Below, piece by piece: positions 9,790 through 17,906 of a stretch of DNA of 38,094 nt. The first letter of the stretch is position 1, and every line of letters begins with the position of its first letter. The notes beneath the pieces are model-generated. The model searched no databases. It was given only the letters and a program-made list of their open reading frames with translations, and was not told the DNA's origin. Both the position numbers and the translations under genes were made by a program. This DNA is from Myxococcota bacterium (GTDB lineage Bacteria > Myxococcota_A > UBA9160 > JAFDET01). The DNA is taken from the NCBI GenBank assembly GCA_028278065.1, contig JANQFA010000263.1:1-38094 (forward strand). The letters are read 5' to 3'.

Positions 9790-11985
9790 TTGATCGTCCG
9801 CCGGGGACTGCTGGCGCTGTTCGCGCTGGGTTGGGCCGCCTGCTCCGCTCCCGAGCGACCCAACGTCCTGATCGTCACGTTCGATACCACCCGCTACGAC
9901 CACGTCGGCGTGAACGGCGATCGGCGCGCGCGCACGCCCAATGTGGATGGACTGGCCGCGCGCGGGATCGTGTTCGACCACGCCTACGCTCCGGTGGGCC
10001 TGACCCTGCCGTCCCACACCACGATGATGAGCGGCCTGCCGCCCATCACCCACGGCGTCCACAACAACGGTCGCTTCATCGTGCCTCCCCGGGTGGAGAC
10101 CCTGGCGGAGCGGCTCAAGGCGGCCGGCTACGAGACCGGCGCGTTCGTGTCGGCCTGGGTGCTGGACTCGCGCTTCCAGCTGGACCAGGGCTTCGATGTC
10201 TACGGGGACGAGGTGCACAGCAGCAACGGTCCCCTCGAGCTCACCGTTCCGAGCCGCCCGGCGGACGAGGTGGTCGACGAGGCGCTGGAGTGGCTCGGCG
10301 ACCGCTCGGGCGAGGCTCCCTTCTTCCTGTGGGCCCACTTCTACGACCCCCATCTCCCGCGCACCGTGAAGGCGCCGTTCGATCGCATGACCGATGCCTA
10401 CCGCGCCGAGGTGGCCTTCGCAGACCAGGAGTTCGGGCGCCTGCTGGAGGCGGTGGAGGCCGAGACAGGTGGGCGGCCGCTCATGGTGGTGCTGACCTCC
10501 GACCATGGGGAGTCCCTGGGCCAGCACGGTGAGGCCACTCACGGGCACGTCGCCTACGACTCCACGCTGCACGTACCGCTGGTGATGGCCGGCCCCGGGA
10601 TCCCCACCGGACGGCGCAGCGACGCCCTGGCGCGCCATACCGATCTGGTCCCGACGGTGCTGGCCGCGGTGGGTCTCCCGCCCGACGAGTCGCTCCCCGG
10701 GCGCGACCTCCTGGCCGCCCACCCCGACGACCAGGCCGTCGGGTACTTCGAGAGCCGTTCGCCCCACTTCGACCTCGGCTGGTCTCCGCTGGCGGGCGTG
10801 CGTACCCAGCGCTGGAAGTACACCGCCACGCCCGAGCCACGCGAGCTCTTCGACATCCACGCCGATCCCGAGGAGCTCGAGAATCTGTTCGAGTCGCAGC
10901 CGGAGGTGGCCGCCGAGCTCGAAGCCCGATTCCAGGCGCTCACCAGCGAGGTGAGCGATCTGGCTCAGGAGGCGGAGCGCGGAGAGGTGAGTCAGGAGGA
11001 GGCGGCCCAGCTCGCCGCACTCGGCTACGTGGCCGTGCCCAAGACCCCCGACGCGACGCCGGCGGACCCGCGCCGCTTCGTGAAGGCCTTCGGGCTGGTG
11101 GAGTCGGCGCGCGGAGCGGCGATGTCCGGGCGTTGGGCCCAGGGGATCGAGATCCTGGAGACGCTGCGCACCGTCGAGGTGCTCGAGACGCTGGTGCTGC
11201 GCACCCTGGCCACCCTCTACGAGCACGCCGGCCGCTTCGAGGACGCCATGGAGGCCTTTCGCGCCTATGCCGAGCTCACCGAGGCGCGCGAGGCCCAGGT
11301 CGGTCACATCCGCGCGGCGATCCGGGCGGGCAAGCTCGACGAGGCGATCGCGGCCGCCGAGGCGGTCGACCCGCCGGGGCCCGACGTGGCGATGCTCCAC
11401 TCTCGTGCGCTGGCGCGTCAGGGCCGCCACGAAGAGGCGGCCGCCATCGTCGAGGACACCTTCAAGCGCGAGGGCATGGACGTCGCGCGCGCGCGCGGCC
11501 GGGCCGCGGTGATCCTCGACGTGGCACCGTACGACGGCGGCCTGGACGAGCTGCGCACGCTGGTGGAGCGGGCGCCGGGCGATCCCGGCGTGGAGAGCGC
11601 CCTCGGCTACTACCTGGCCGTGTGGGGAGAGGATGGCTCCGAGGACGAGGCGCGCGCGCTGCTCGCCAAGGCGCGCGAGGCGGCAGGCGAGGATCCGGAG
11701 GTCCAGGCGCGCGCCGGCTGGGGCGCCTACCACCTCGGCGACGACGAGGACGCGATCGTGGCCCTCGAGCGCGTGCTGGAGCTCGACGCGCGTCGCACCC
11801 AGGACCGGGCGCGGCTGGGATTCGTGCAGTGGCGCGCGGGGCGCAACGAGGACGCGCGCATCTCACTCGCCACCGCGCTGCGCGAGCGCCCCGGCGCCGC
11901 CTGGGCGCCCGACGTGCGCCGCGGGCTCCAGGAGCTGGCCAAGACCATGCAGGAGGAGGCTGCGGCCCGGGAGGCTACGCCTTGA
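9790..11985 (+). CDS. Sulfatase/alkaline-phosphatase-superfamily protein with C-terminal TPRs (probable lipoprotein) 1
   Basis: ORF 9649..11985; probable TTG start at 9790 (LIVRRGLLALFALGWAACSAPERPNVLIVTFDTTRYDHVG); LTLPSHTTMMSGLPPITHGVHNN, SDHGESLGQHGE, STLHVPLVMAGPG; helical-repeat C-terminus. Confidence 0.85.
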   Translation: MIVRRGLLALFALGWAACSAPERPNVLIVTFDTTRYDHVGVNGDRRARTPNVDGLAARGIVFDHAYAPVGLTLPSHTTMMSGLPPITHGVHNNGRFIVPPRVETLAERLKAAGYETGAFVSAWVLDSRFQLDQGFDVYGDEVHSSNGPLELTVPSRPADEVVDEALEWLGDRSGEAPFFLWAHFYDPHLPRTVKAPFDRMTDAYRAEVAFADQEFGRLLEAVEAETGGRPLMVVLTSDHGESLGQHGEATHGHVAYDSTLHVPLVMAGPGIPTGRRSDALARHTDLVPTVLAAVGLPPDESLPGRDLLAAHPDDQAVGYFESRSPHFDLGWSPLAGVRTQRWKYTATPEPRELFDIHADPEELENLFESQPEVAAELEARFQALTSEVSDLAQEAERGEVSQEEAAQLAALGYVAVPKTPDATPADPRRFVKAFGLVESARGAAMSGRWAQGIEILETLRTVEVLETLVLRTLATLYEHAGRFEDAMEAFRAYAELTEAREAQVGHIRAAIRAGKLDEAIAAAEAVDPPGPDVAMLHSRALARQGRHEEAAAIVEDTFKREGMDVARARGRAAVILDVAPYDGGLDELRTLVERAPGDPGVESALGYYLAVWGEDGSEDEARALLAKAREAAGEDPEVQARAGWGAYHLGDDEDAIVALERVLELDARRTQDRARLGFVQWRAGRNEDARISLATALRERPGAAWAPDVRRGLQELAKTMQEEAAAREATP

Positions 11986-14483
11986 GCGGGCGGCGCCGGA
12001 CGGGCGGCCTGCTCGGCCTGCTCGCCCTGCTCGCCTTGGGGGGCTGTGTCCGCGAGGAACGGGTCGAGGGGCCGAACGTCGTGATCGTCACCCTGGACAC
12101 GACGCGAGCCGACCGGCTCGGGGCCATGGGGGACGAGTCGGCTCGCACGCCGGTGCTCGACGGCCTTGCAGGGCAGGGCGTCCTGTTCCGGCGCGCCTAC
12201 TCGCCGGTTTCGCTCACGCTGCCCGCCCACACGACCCTGCTCTCGGGCTTCGATCCGCTCCACCACGGGGTGCACGACAACAACCGCAACGCGGTGCCCG
12301 AGGCTCTCGAGACCCTGCCCCAGCGACTCGGCGCACGGGGCTACGAGTCCGCGGCCTTCGTGGCGGCCGTGGTGCTCGACGCGACCTTCGGGCTCGACCG
12401 GGGCTTCGACGTCTACGACGACGACATCGCGCCCAAGCACGGTCCCATCAGCATGGAGGTGCCGAGTCGGCGCGGCGAGGTGATCAGCGACCGAGCCCTG
12501 ACGTGGCTGGCCGAGCGCAGCGGCGCGCGTCCGTTCTTCCTCTGGGCGCACTACTACGACGTCCACGAGCCGCGGGTTCCCCCGGCTCCCTACGACGAGA
12601 TGGGCGACGAGTACGCGGGCGAGCTGGCCTACGTCGACGAGCAGGTGGGCCGGCTGCTCGAGGGCGTGGCGGCCGCGGCCGGCGAGCGGGAGACCCTGAT
12701 CATCGTGATCGGCGATCACGGCGAGTCTCTGGGCGAGCATGGCGAGCCCACCCACGGAATCCTCGCCTACGACAGCACGCTCCACGTGCCGCTGATCGTG
12801 AGCGGGCCGGGCTTCGCCCCGGGCGGTGTCTGGGACGGACCCGTCCACAGCATCGACATCGCGCCCACCGTGCTGGCGGCGGTCGGGGAGGCACCGATCC
12901 CGGGCTCGCGCGGCGTCCCGCTCCAGGAGCGGCAGGCGCGCGAGGAGGGAGCGGACCTGGGCTGGTTCGCCAGTCGCGGCGCGGTCGCCGGCTTCGGCTG
13001 GGAGCCCATCGAGGGCGTGCGCACGGGCCGCTACAAGTTCACCGCGACCCCGGAGCCCATCGAGCTCTACGACGTCGTGGAGGACCCCGGCGAGACCGAG
13101 AACCTGGCCGAAGCGCGCCCGGAGCTGGCCGCCGAGCTGGCAGCGCGCTGGAAGCGCCTCGTGCAGGAGACGCCGGTCCTCGAGGCCCCCAGCGCCGCCC
13201 TCTCGCCCGAGCTGGCCGAGCAGCTGGAGGCGCTGGGCTACACCGGCGGCGCGCTCGAAGAGGCGGTCGGAGATCCCCGCAAGCACATCCAGGCGGTCGA
13301 GCTGGCCATGCGCGCGCGGAGCCTCGCCGCCCTCGGGCGCGTTCCCGACTCCATCCAGCTCCTCGAGATCCTGACCGAGTTCGAGGTGACGCGCCTCCTG
13401 GCGATGCGCCACCTGGTGATTCTCTACGCCGCGGTGGAGCGCTTCGACGACGCGGTCGCGGCCCAGCGCGAGATGGTGGCCGCGCGACCGGAGCCCACCG
13501 AGCGTCTCCTCCTGGCGCGACTCCTGCTCTTCGCGGGAAAGGTGGACGACGGACTCGCGGTGATCGACGCCATGCTCGAGGAGGGCGCCCTGCCGCCGGG
13601 GCCGCAGACGCGGCGCCTGCAGGCCCAGCTCCTGATCATGGCCGACCGCGTGGACGAGGGGCTGGCGATCGCCGAGGAGCTCCTGGCCGAGGACCCGACG
13701 GACGATCGCGCACTGGTGATGGTGGCCGGCGGGCGCGCCGGCCGTTTCGGCGCCGAAGAGGAGATCCCGCGCCTGCGCGCGGCGATCGAAGCCGCTCCGC
13801 ATCCCGAGCGCATGATCGAGTCGCGCCTGCTCCTGGCCCAGCTCCTGCTGGACGAGGGAGAGCCGGAGGCCGCCGAGGAGATCCTCGGGAGCGAGGAGCT
13901 CCCCGAGTACCTCGAGATGCTCGCCGAGATCGCGCAGTCTCGCGGCGATCTCGAAGCGGCCGCCGGCCATCACGAGGCGATCATCGAGCAGCGGCCCACC
14001 GCGGTGACCTCCCTGGAGGCGCTGGTGGCGATCCGCCTGGCCCAGGGGCGCATGGACGAGGCCCTGGAGCACTCCGAGACGCTGGTGGCGGTGGCGCCGG
14101 AGGAGATCTCGTTCGTGGTCGAGCGCGGCGGCCTGCATCTGCGCGCGGGACGGCTGGCCGAGGCCGAGGCGGACTACCGCCGCGCCATCGAGCTCGACCC
14201 GGAGGTGCCCGAGCCGCACCTGAACCTGGCTCTCGTCCTGCTCGCGAGCAGCCGCGAGGGGGAGGCCGAGAAGGAGCTGCTGCGCGCGGTGGAGCTGCGC
14301 CCGGACTACGGCAAGGCGCATTTCCACCTGGCGAGACTGTACGCAGGGAAGGATGATCCCCGCGCTGCCCACCACGCCGAGCTGGCTGCGGTGGGGGGCG
14401 TCGGCACCCAGATGCCCGGCGGCGCCATGCCCGCGCCGACTCCCGAGATTCCCATGGAGGAGCCCCATACCGATGTTCCGTGA
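11982..14483 (+). CDS. Sulfatase/alkaline-phosphatase-superfamily lipoprotein with C-terminal TPRs 2
   Basis: Likely TTG start at 11982 overlapping the previous TGA (TTGA); lipobox LALGGC; GPNVVIVTLDTTRADRLG, LTLPAHTTLLSGFDPLHHGVHDN, GDHGESLGEHGE; TPRs such as GRLAEAEADYRRAIELDPEVPEPHLNLALVLL. Confidence 0.87.
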   Translation: MSGRRRTGGLLGLLALLALGGCVREERVEGPNVVIVTLDTTRADRLGAMGDESARTPVLDGLAGQGVLFRRAYSPVSLTLPAHTTLLSGFDPLHHGVHDNNRNAVPEALETLPQRLGARGYESAAFVAAVVLDATFGLDRGFDVYDDDIAPKHGPISMEVPSRRGEVISDRALTWLAERSGARPFFLWAHYYDVHEPRVPPAPYDEMGDEYAGELAYVDEQVGRLLEGVAAAAGERETLIIVIGDHGESLGEHGEPTHGILAYDSTLHVPLIVSGPGFAPGGVWDGPVHSIDIAPTVLAAVGEAPIPGSRGVPLQERQAREEGADLGWFASRGAVAGFGWEPIEGVRTGRYKFTATPEPIELYDVVEDPGETENLAEARPELAAELAARWKRLVQETPVLEAPSAALSPELAEQLEALGYTGGALEEAVGDPRKHIQAVELAMRARSLAALGRVPDSIQLLEILTEFEVTRLLAMRHLVILYAAVERFDDAVAAQREMVAARPEPTERLLLARLLLFAGKVDDGLAVIDAMLEEGALPPGPQTRRLQAQLLIMADRVDEGLAIAEELLAEDPTDDRALVMVAGGRAGRFGAEEEIPRLRAAIEAAPHPERMIESRLLLAQLLLDEGEPEAAEEILGSEELPEYLEMLAEIAQSRGDLEAAAGHHEAIIEQRPTAVTSLEALVAIRLAQGRMDEALEHSETLVAVAPEEISFVVERGGLHLRAGRLAEAEADYRRAIELDPEVPEPHLNLALVLLASSREGEAEKELLRAVELRPDYGKAHFHLARLYAGKDDPRAAHHAELAAVGGVGTQMPGGAMPAPTPEIPMEEPHTDVP

Positions 14484-15435
14484 ATTCCCCGTCTGGATCC
14501 TTTGTCTCTTCCTGCTCGCGCCGCTCGCCTGCAAGCAGCAGCAGAGCGACGTCGCAGCCGAGTCGGAGGCCGAGCCGCCGACCGCCGCGGCCCCCGCCGC
14601 CGAGCCGGCGCCCGCTCAGGCCCCCCCGGCCCGCCCCCCGCGCGCGGACGTGCCCACCGGTGAGTTCTCGGTGAGTGTGGACGACGAGGGCCTGGTGACC
14701 GTGGAGGCCAAGGACGCGCCCCGCGTGTCGGTCCTGAAGGAGATCGGCGCCAAGGCCGGCTTCGAAGTGATGCCGACCCGACGCCTGCAACCCCACGGTG
14801 TCACGCTGTCCCTCTCCCGGGTTTCTGCACTCGAGGCGATCGAGGCGCTGGCCGACGACATCTCCTATGCGCTCCTGTTCGATCCCGCCCCGGAAGGGGA
14901 GGAAGGCAGCCGGCTCACGGCGGTTCGTATCGGACTGCCCTCGGCCGATCAGCGCAGGGCGTCGCGCGAGCGCTTCGCAAAGGCGCGCGAGGCCATGCGC
15001 CAGGGCGGCCGACCCGGGCAGGGGCAGGGCCAGGGACCGGGTGGCATGCGCATCATCCGGCGGCCTCCCATGGAGCGCGAGGACGTGCTGGCCGGCGTGG
15101 AGAGCAACGACGTCGAGCTGCGCGAGAAGGCGGTCTCCTACCTCGACGCGGAGGGAGAGGACCTGGATCTCCTCGCGAAGATCGTGGCCGAGGACGACGA
15201 TCCGACGGTCCGTGCCACGGCCGCGGAGCGGCTCTCCCACAGCGAGTCCATCACCTCCGTGCGGGCGCTGGTGGCCGCGCTCGACGACCCGGAGAAGGAG
15301 GTCGTCCTCGAGGCGATCGACGGGCTGTCGTTCGTGGGCGACCCCGGGGCCATCCCGGACCTGAAGAAGAAGCTGAGCGATCCGGATCCCGAGGTCGTGG
15401 AGGCGGCGCAGGACGCGATCGAGTTCCTGGAGTAG
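14473..15435 (+). CDS. Lipoprotein with secretin/TonB short N-terminal (STN)-like region and HEAT repeats
   Basis: MFREFPVWILCLFLLAPLACKQQQ lipobox; VEAKDAPRVSVLKEIGAKAGFEV..GVTLSLSRVSALEAIEALADDISYALLFDP (STN-like); C-terminal VRALVAALDDPEKEVVLEAIDGLSFVGDPGAIPDLKKKLSDPDPEVVEAAQDAIEFLE (HEAT). Start overlaps the end of the phosphatase 2 gene. Confidence 0.75.
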   Translation: MFREFPVWILCLFLLAPLACKQQQSDVAAESEAEPPTAAAPAAEPAPAQAPPARPPRADVPTGEFSVSVDDEGLVTVEAKDAPRVSVLKEIGAKAGFEVMPTRRLQPHGVTLSLSRVSALEAIEALADDISYALLFDPAPEGEEGSRLTAVRIGLPSADQRRASRERFAKAREAMRQGGRPGQGQGQGPGGMRIIRRPPMEREDVLAGVESNDVELREKAVSYLDAEGEDLDLLAKIVAEDDDPTVRATAAERLSHSESITSVRALVAALDDPEKEVVLEAIDGLSFVGDPGAIPDLKKKLSDPDPEVVEAAQDAIEFLE

Positions 15436-15447
15436 GGGCTCCCGCGG

Positions 15448-16182
15448 TCAGGGTGCGGCGACGGTGTTCTCGAGATCGAAGCCGCTTCTCCTCTTGCCGA
15501 AGAGAAGCTCGAGCTGGTCCTTGATCTCGGAGACGCTCTTGTCGTTGCCGCTGCAGCGCAGCTTGAACTTGTAGGTCTTGCTGTCGTCGCTCTTGCGCTG
15601 CCGGATCTCGGCCTGCGCCTTGCACTTCTCCACGAACGCGAAGTCGGGAGAGCTCGTCGCTCGGCCGGCGCTCGTCTGTCCCCAGCGGAAGGCGACGTGG
15701 CTCTTCTGCTTGAGGAGCGCCCGGCTCTCCTTGCGGGTCTCCTTGCGCTTGATCTGGTCGGGCTCGTAGAGGAGCGCCTGCACGAAGTTGCCTATGTAGA
15801 CCGAGGGAACGTCCGTGATGTGTCGCACGAAGCCGGAGGCGAGCGGGGGGATCAACGTTCCGGGCCCGCCGTAGTAGCCGACGTAGGCGGGACGCCCGAT
15901 CGCCGACGGGAAGATGTTGCCCGGGGCGACGACGCCCTTGAAGCGGCCGAGCAGGCTGCTCTCCGTCGTCCCCGGGTCCTTGGCGCCCTTGACGTTGGCC
16001 GGGGCTCCGAGCTGGAGGTTGCGGAGGTCGGATCCGCAGGCGGTGATGTTGGGGCACTGGATGTCGAGGTCCCGCAGGTCGTCGCGGTCCAGGCTCAGGC
16101 CCGGAGCGCTCAGATCGGCCGAGGCCGCAGGGGCACCGAGCAGGAAGGCGAGGCCGAGCGAGAGGGCACGGAGGCGGGTCAC
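15448..16182 (-). CDS. Secreted hypothetical protein, family member 2
   Basis: Signal peptide; GAPANVKGAK, GTLIPPLASGF, ALLYEPDQIKRK, LLKQKSHVA, CKAQAEIR, LRCSGND, GFDLE shared with members 1 and 3. Confidence 0.75.
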   Translation of the reverse strand: MTRLRALSLGLAFLLGAPAASADLSAPGLSLDRDDLRDLDIQCPNITACGSDLRNLQLGAPANVKGAKDPGTTESSLLGRFKGVVAPGNIFPSAIGRPAYVGYYGGPGTLIPPLASGFVRHITDVPSVYIGNFVQALLYEPDQIKRKETRKESRALLKQKSHVAFRWGQTSAGRATSSPDFAFVEKCKAQAEIRQRKSDDSKTYKFKLRCSGNDKSVSEIKDQLELLFGKRRSGFDLENTVAAP

Positions 16183-16913
16183 GGGCTGTCCCCCTTGAGG
16201 TCGAAGCCGTTCTTGGGCTTGCCGCCGAAGAACTCGGCCAGGTCCTGCTTCAGCGACTCCACCTCGGTGCTCTTTCCGCTACAGCGAAGCTTCATCTTGT
16301 AGTTGGCGACGAGGCTGACCTCGGAGAGCTTGATGTCCGCCTGGGCCTTGCAGTCCGGGAGCGCCAGGACGGAGACGCTCGAGGCCTGGTAGGTGCTGAA
16401 GAAGGTGCCTCTGCGGATGGCGATGGAGCCGTTCTGCTTGAGCTTGATGCTGGACTGCTTGGCGGTCGTCTTGCGCTTGACCTGGTCGGGCTCGTAGAGG
16501 AGGGCCTGGAGAAAGATGCCCGAGTAGGGACTGGTGCTCTGCACCAGGGCCAGGCCGCCCGAAGCGAACGCCGGCAGGAGCGTTCCCGGAAGATCTCCGG
16601 ACGTCCAGCGTGGCGAGCTACCCGAGTTCGGATATCTCGAATCGATGTAGACGCTGACCCGGGGCTGGTTGTCGGGGACGCCCCCCTGGAAGCGACCGAA
16701 GACCGAGCCGGGCGCGTAGCCGTTCTGGGCTCCCTTCACGCTCGCCGGGGCACCCGGCACGGCGGTGTCGGCACAGCCCGGGCAGCTCACGAAGAGGTCC
16801 CGGAGCTCGGGGTGATTCAGGCCGAGTCCCTGCAGCACCTGTCCCTGCGCCGCCGCGGGCAGCAGGACGGCTCCGAGGGCGACGGCGAGGAGCGATCGCT
16901 TGGTCCACGTCAT
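16179..16913 (-). CDS. Secreted hypothetical protein, family member 3
   Basis: Signal peptide; GLGLNHPEL, GAPASVKGAQ, GTLLPAFASGG, ALLYEPDQVKRK, CKAQADIK, LRCSGKS, FFGGKPKNGFDL; ATGA overlap with member 2. Confidence 0.75.
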   Translation of the reverse strand: MTWTKRSLLAVALGAVLLPAAAQGQVLQGLGLNHPELRDLFVSCPGCADTAVPGAPASVKGAQNGYAPGSVFGRFQGGVPDNQPRVSVYIDSRYPNSGSSPRWTSGDLPGTLLPAFASGGLALVQSTSPYSGIFLQALLYEPDQVKRKTTAKQSSIKLKQNGSIAIRRGTFFSTYQASSVSVLALPDCKAQADIKLSEVSLVANYKMKLRCSGKSTEVESLKQDLAEFFGGKPKNGFDLKGDSP

Positions 16914-16989
16914 AGGGCCCCCGATTCTAGCGGACGGTGGGAGTGCCGCTCCGGGACGGCGCAGGCGCCGCGCCGGACGGAGCGGGCCG

Positions 16990-17901
16990 TCAGGGCTGCT
17001 GCTCTCCGTGCACCGGGTGAAGACCCCAGCGGGCGTACTGCGGGTCCCCGTCTCGGTCGTCGCGGCGCGTCCGGCCCTCGCGCTCGAGCTTCACCAGGTG
17101 CGATGCGACGGACAACGCGGCGGCGGCGTGGAGAACCTCCGGAACGTCCGTGTAGACCTGCTTGACGATGGCGGACACGGAGCTCGGGCCCAGCGTGGCG
17201 AGGGCGTCCACGATCTGGGCCTCGCGCTCGTTCCGGTGTTCCATGTACTCGCGGATCTTGCCGACCGCGTCTTCGATGCAGGGCCCGTGCGCAGGGTAGA
17301 TGCGGCCGGGCTGCAGGCTCAGCACCCGCTCGAGCGAGTTCATGTAGTCGAGCAGGTCCCCGCCCTGTGCGGGAATCACCGTGGTGCCGACGCCGAGCAC
17401 GTTGTCGCCCGAGAAGAGGGCGTGCTCCTCCTCGAGGAGGAAGCAGAGGTGGTCCTCGGCGTGCCCCGGCGTGTGGATCGCGCGCAGCGTGGCTCCCTCG
17501 GTCTCGACGAGGGCGCCGTCCGCGAGGGGGTGGATCTCCAGGGAGTAGTGACCGTCCATCCCCTCGTGAGGCAGCTTGGAGACGCGCAGGGGACCGAATC
17601 GCTCGATCACCTCCGGCACGCCCCCGATGTGATCCGGGTGTCCGTGGGTCAGCACGATCTCCTGGAGCGCCTCGCAGCCGCTCTCCTCCATCGCGCGCTC
17701 GAGGACCGGGATGTAGGACTGCTCGCCCTGGCCCGCATCGAGCAGGATGCGCACCTTCCCGGTTCCCACCAGATAGGTGTTGGTGCCGGGGCCAGTGAAG
17801 AGGCCCGGGTTCTGGCCGAGGGCCACCGTCACGCGCGGGGACCAGGCCGCCACGTCCGGCAGCTCGAGCCCGATCATGGTCGCCTGCTGCTTTCCGGCCA
17901 T
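16990..17901 (-). CDS. MBL-fold metallo-hydrolase (LACTB2/glyoxalase II-like)
   Basis: MAGKQQATMIGLELPDVAAW...NTYLVGTGKVRILLDAG..LTHGHPDHIGGVPEV..IHTPGHAEDHLCFLLEEEHALFSGDNVLG; C-terminal winged-helix-like region. Confidence 0.92.
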   Translation of the reverse strand: MAGKQQATMIGLELPDVAAWSPRVTVALGQNPGLFTGPGTNTYLVGTGKVRILLDAGQGEQSYIPVLERAMEESGCEALQEIVLTHGHPDHIGGVPEVIERFGPLRVSKLPHEGMDGHYSLEIHPLADGALVETEGATLRAIHTPGHAEDHLCFLLEEEHALFSGDNVLGVGTTVIPAQGGDLLDYMNSLERVLSLQPGRIYPAHGPCIEDAVGKIREYMEHRNEREAQIVDALATLGPSSVSAIVKQVYTDVPEVLHAAAALSVASHLVKLEREGRTRRDDRDGDPQYARWGLHPVHGEQQP

Positions 17902-17906
17902 CGTGC

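Noticed and set aside
11727-14534. 935-aa minus-strand ORF opposite the phosphatase 2 gene
   Set aside because: Shadow frame; plus strand has recognisable sulfatase-superfamily and TPR motifs.
16948-16983. Imperfect GC-rich stem (GCTCCG...CGGAGC) after the MBL gene as a terminator
   Set aside because: No U-run; could not be distinguished from chance in this base composition.
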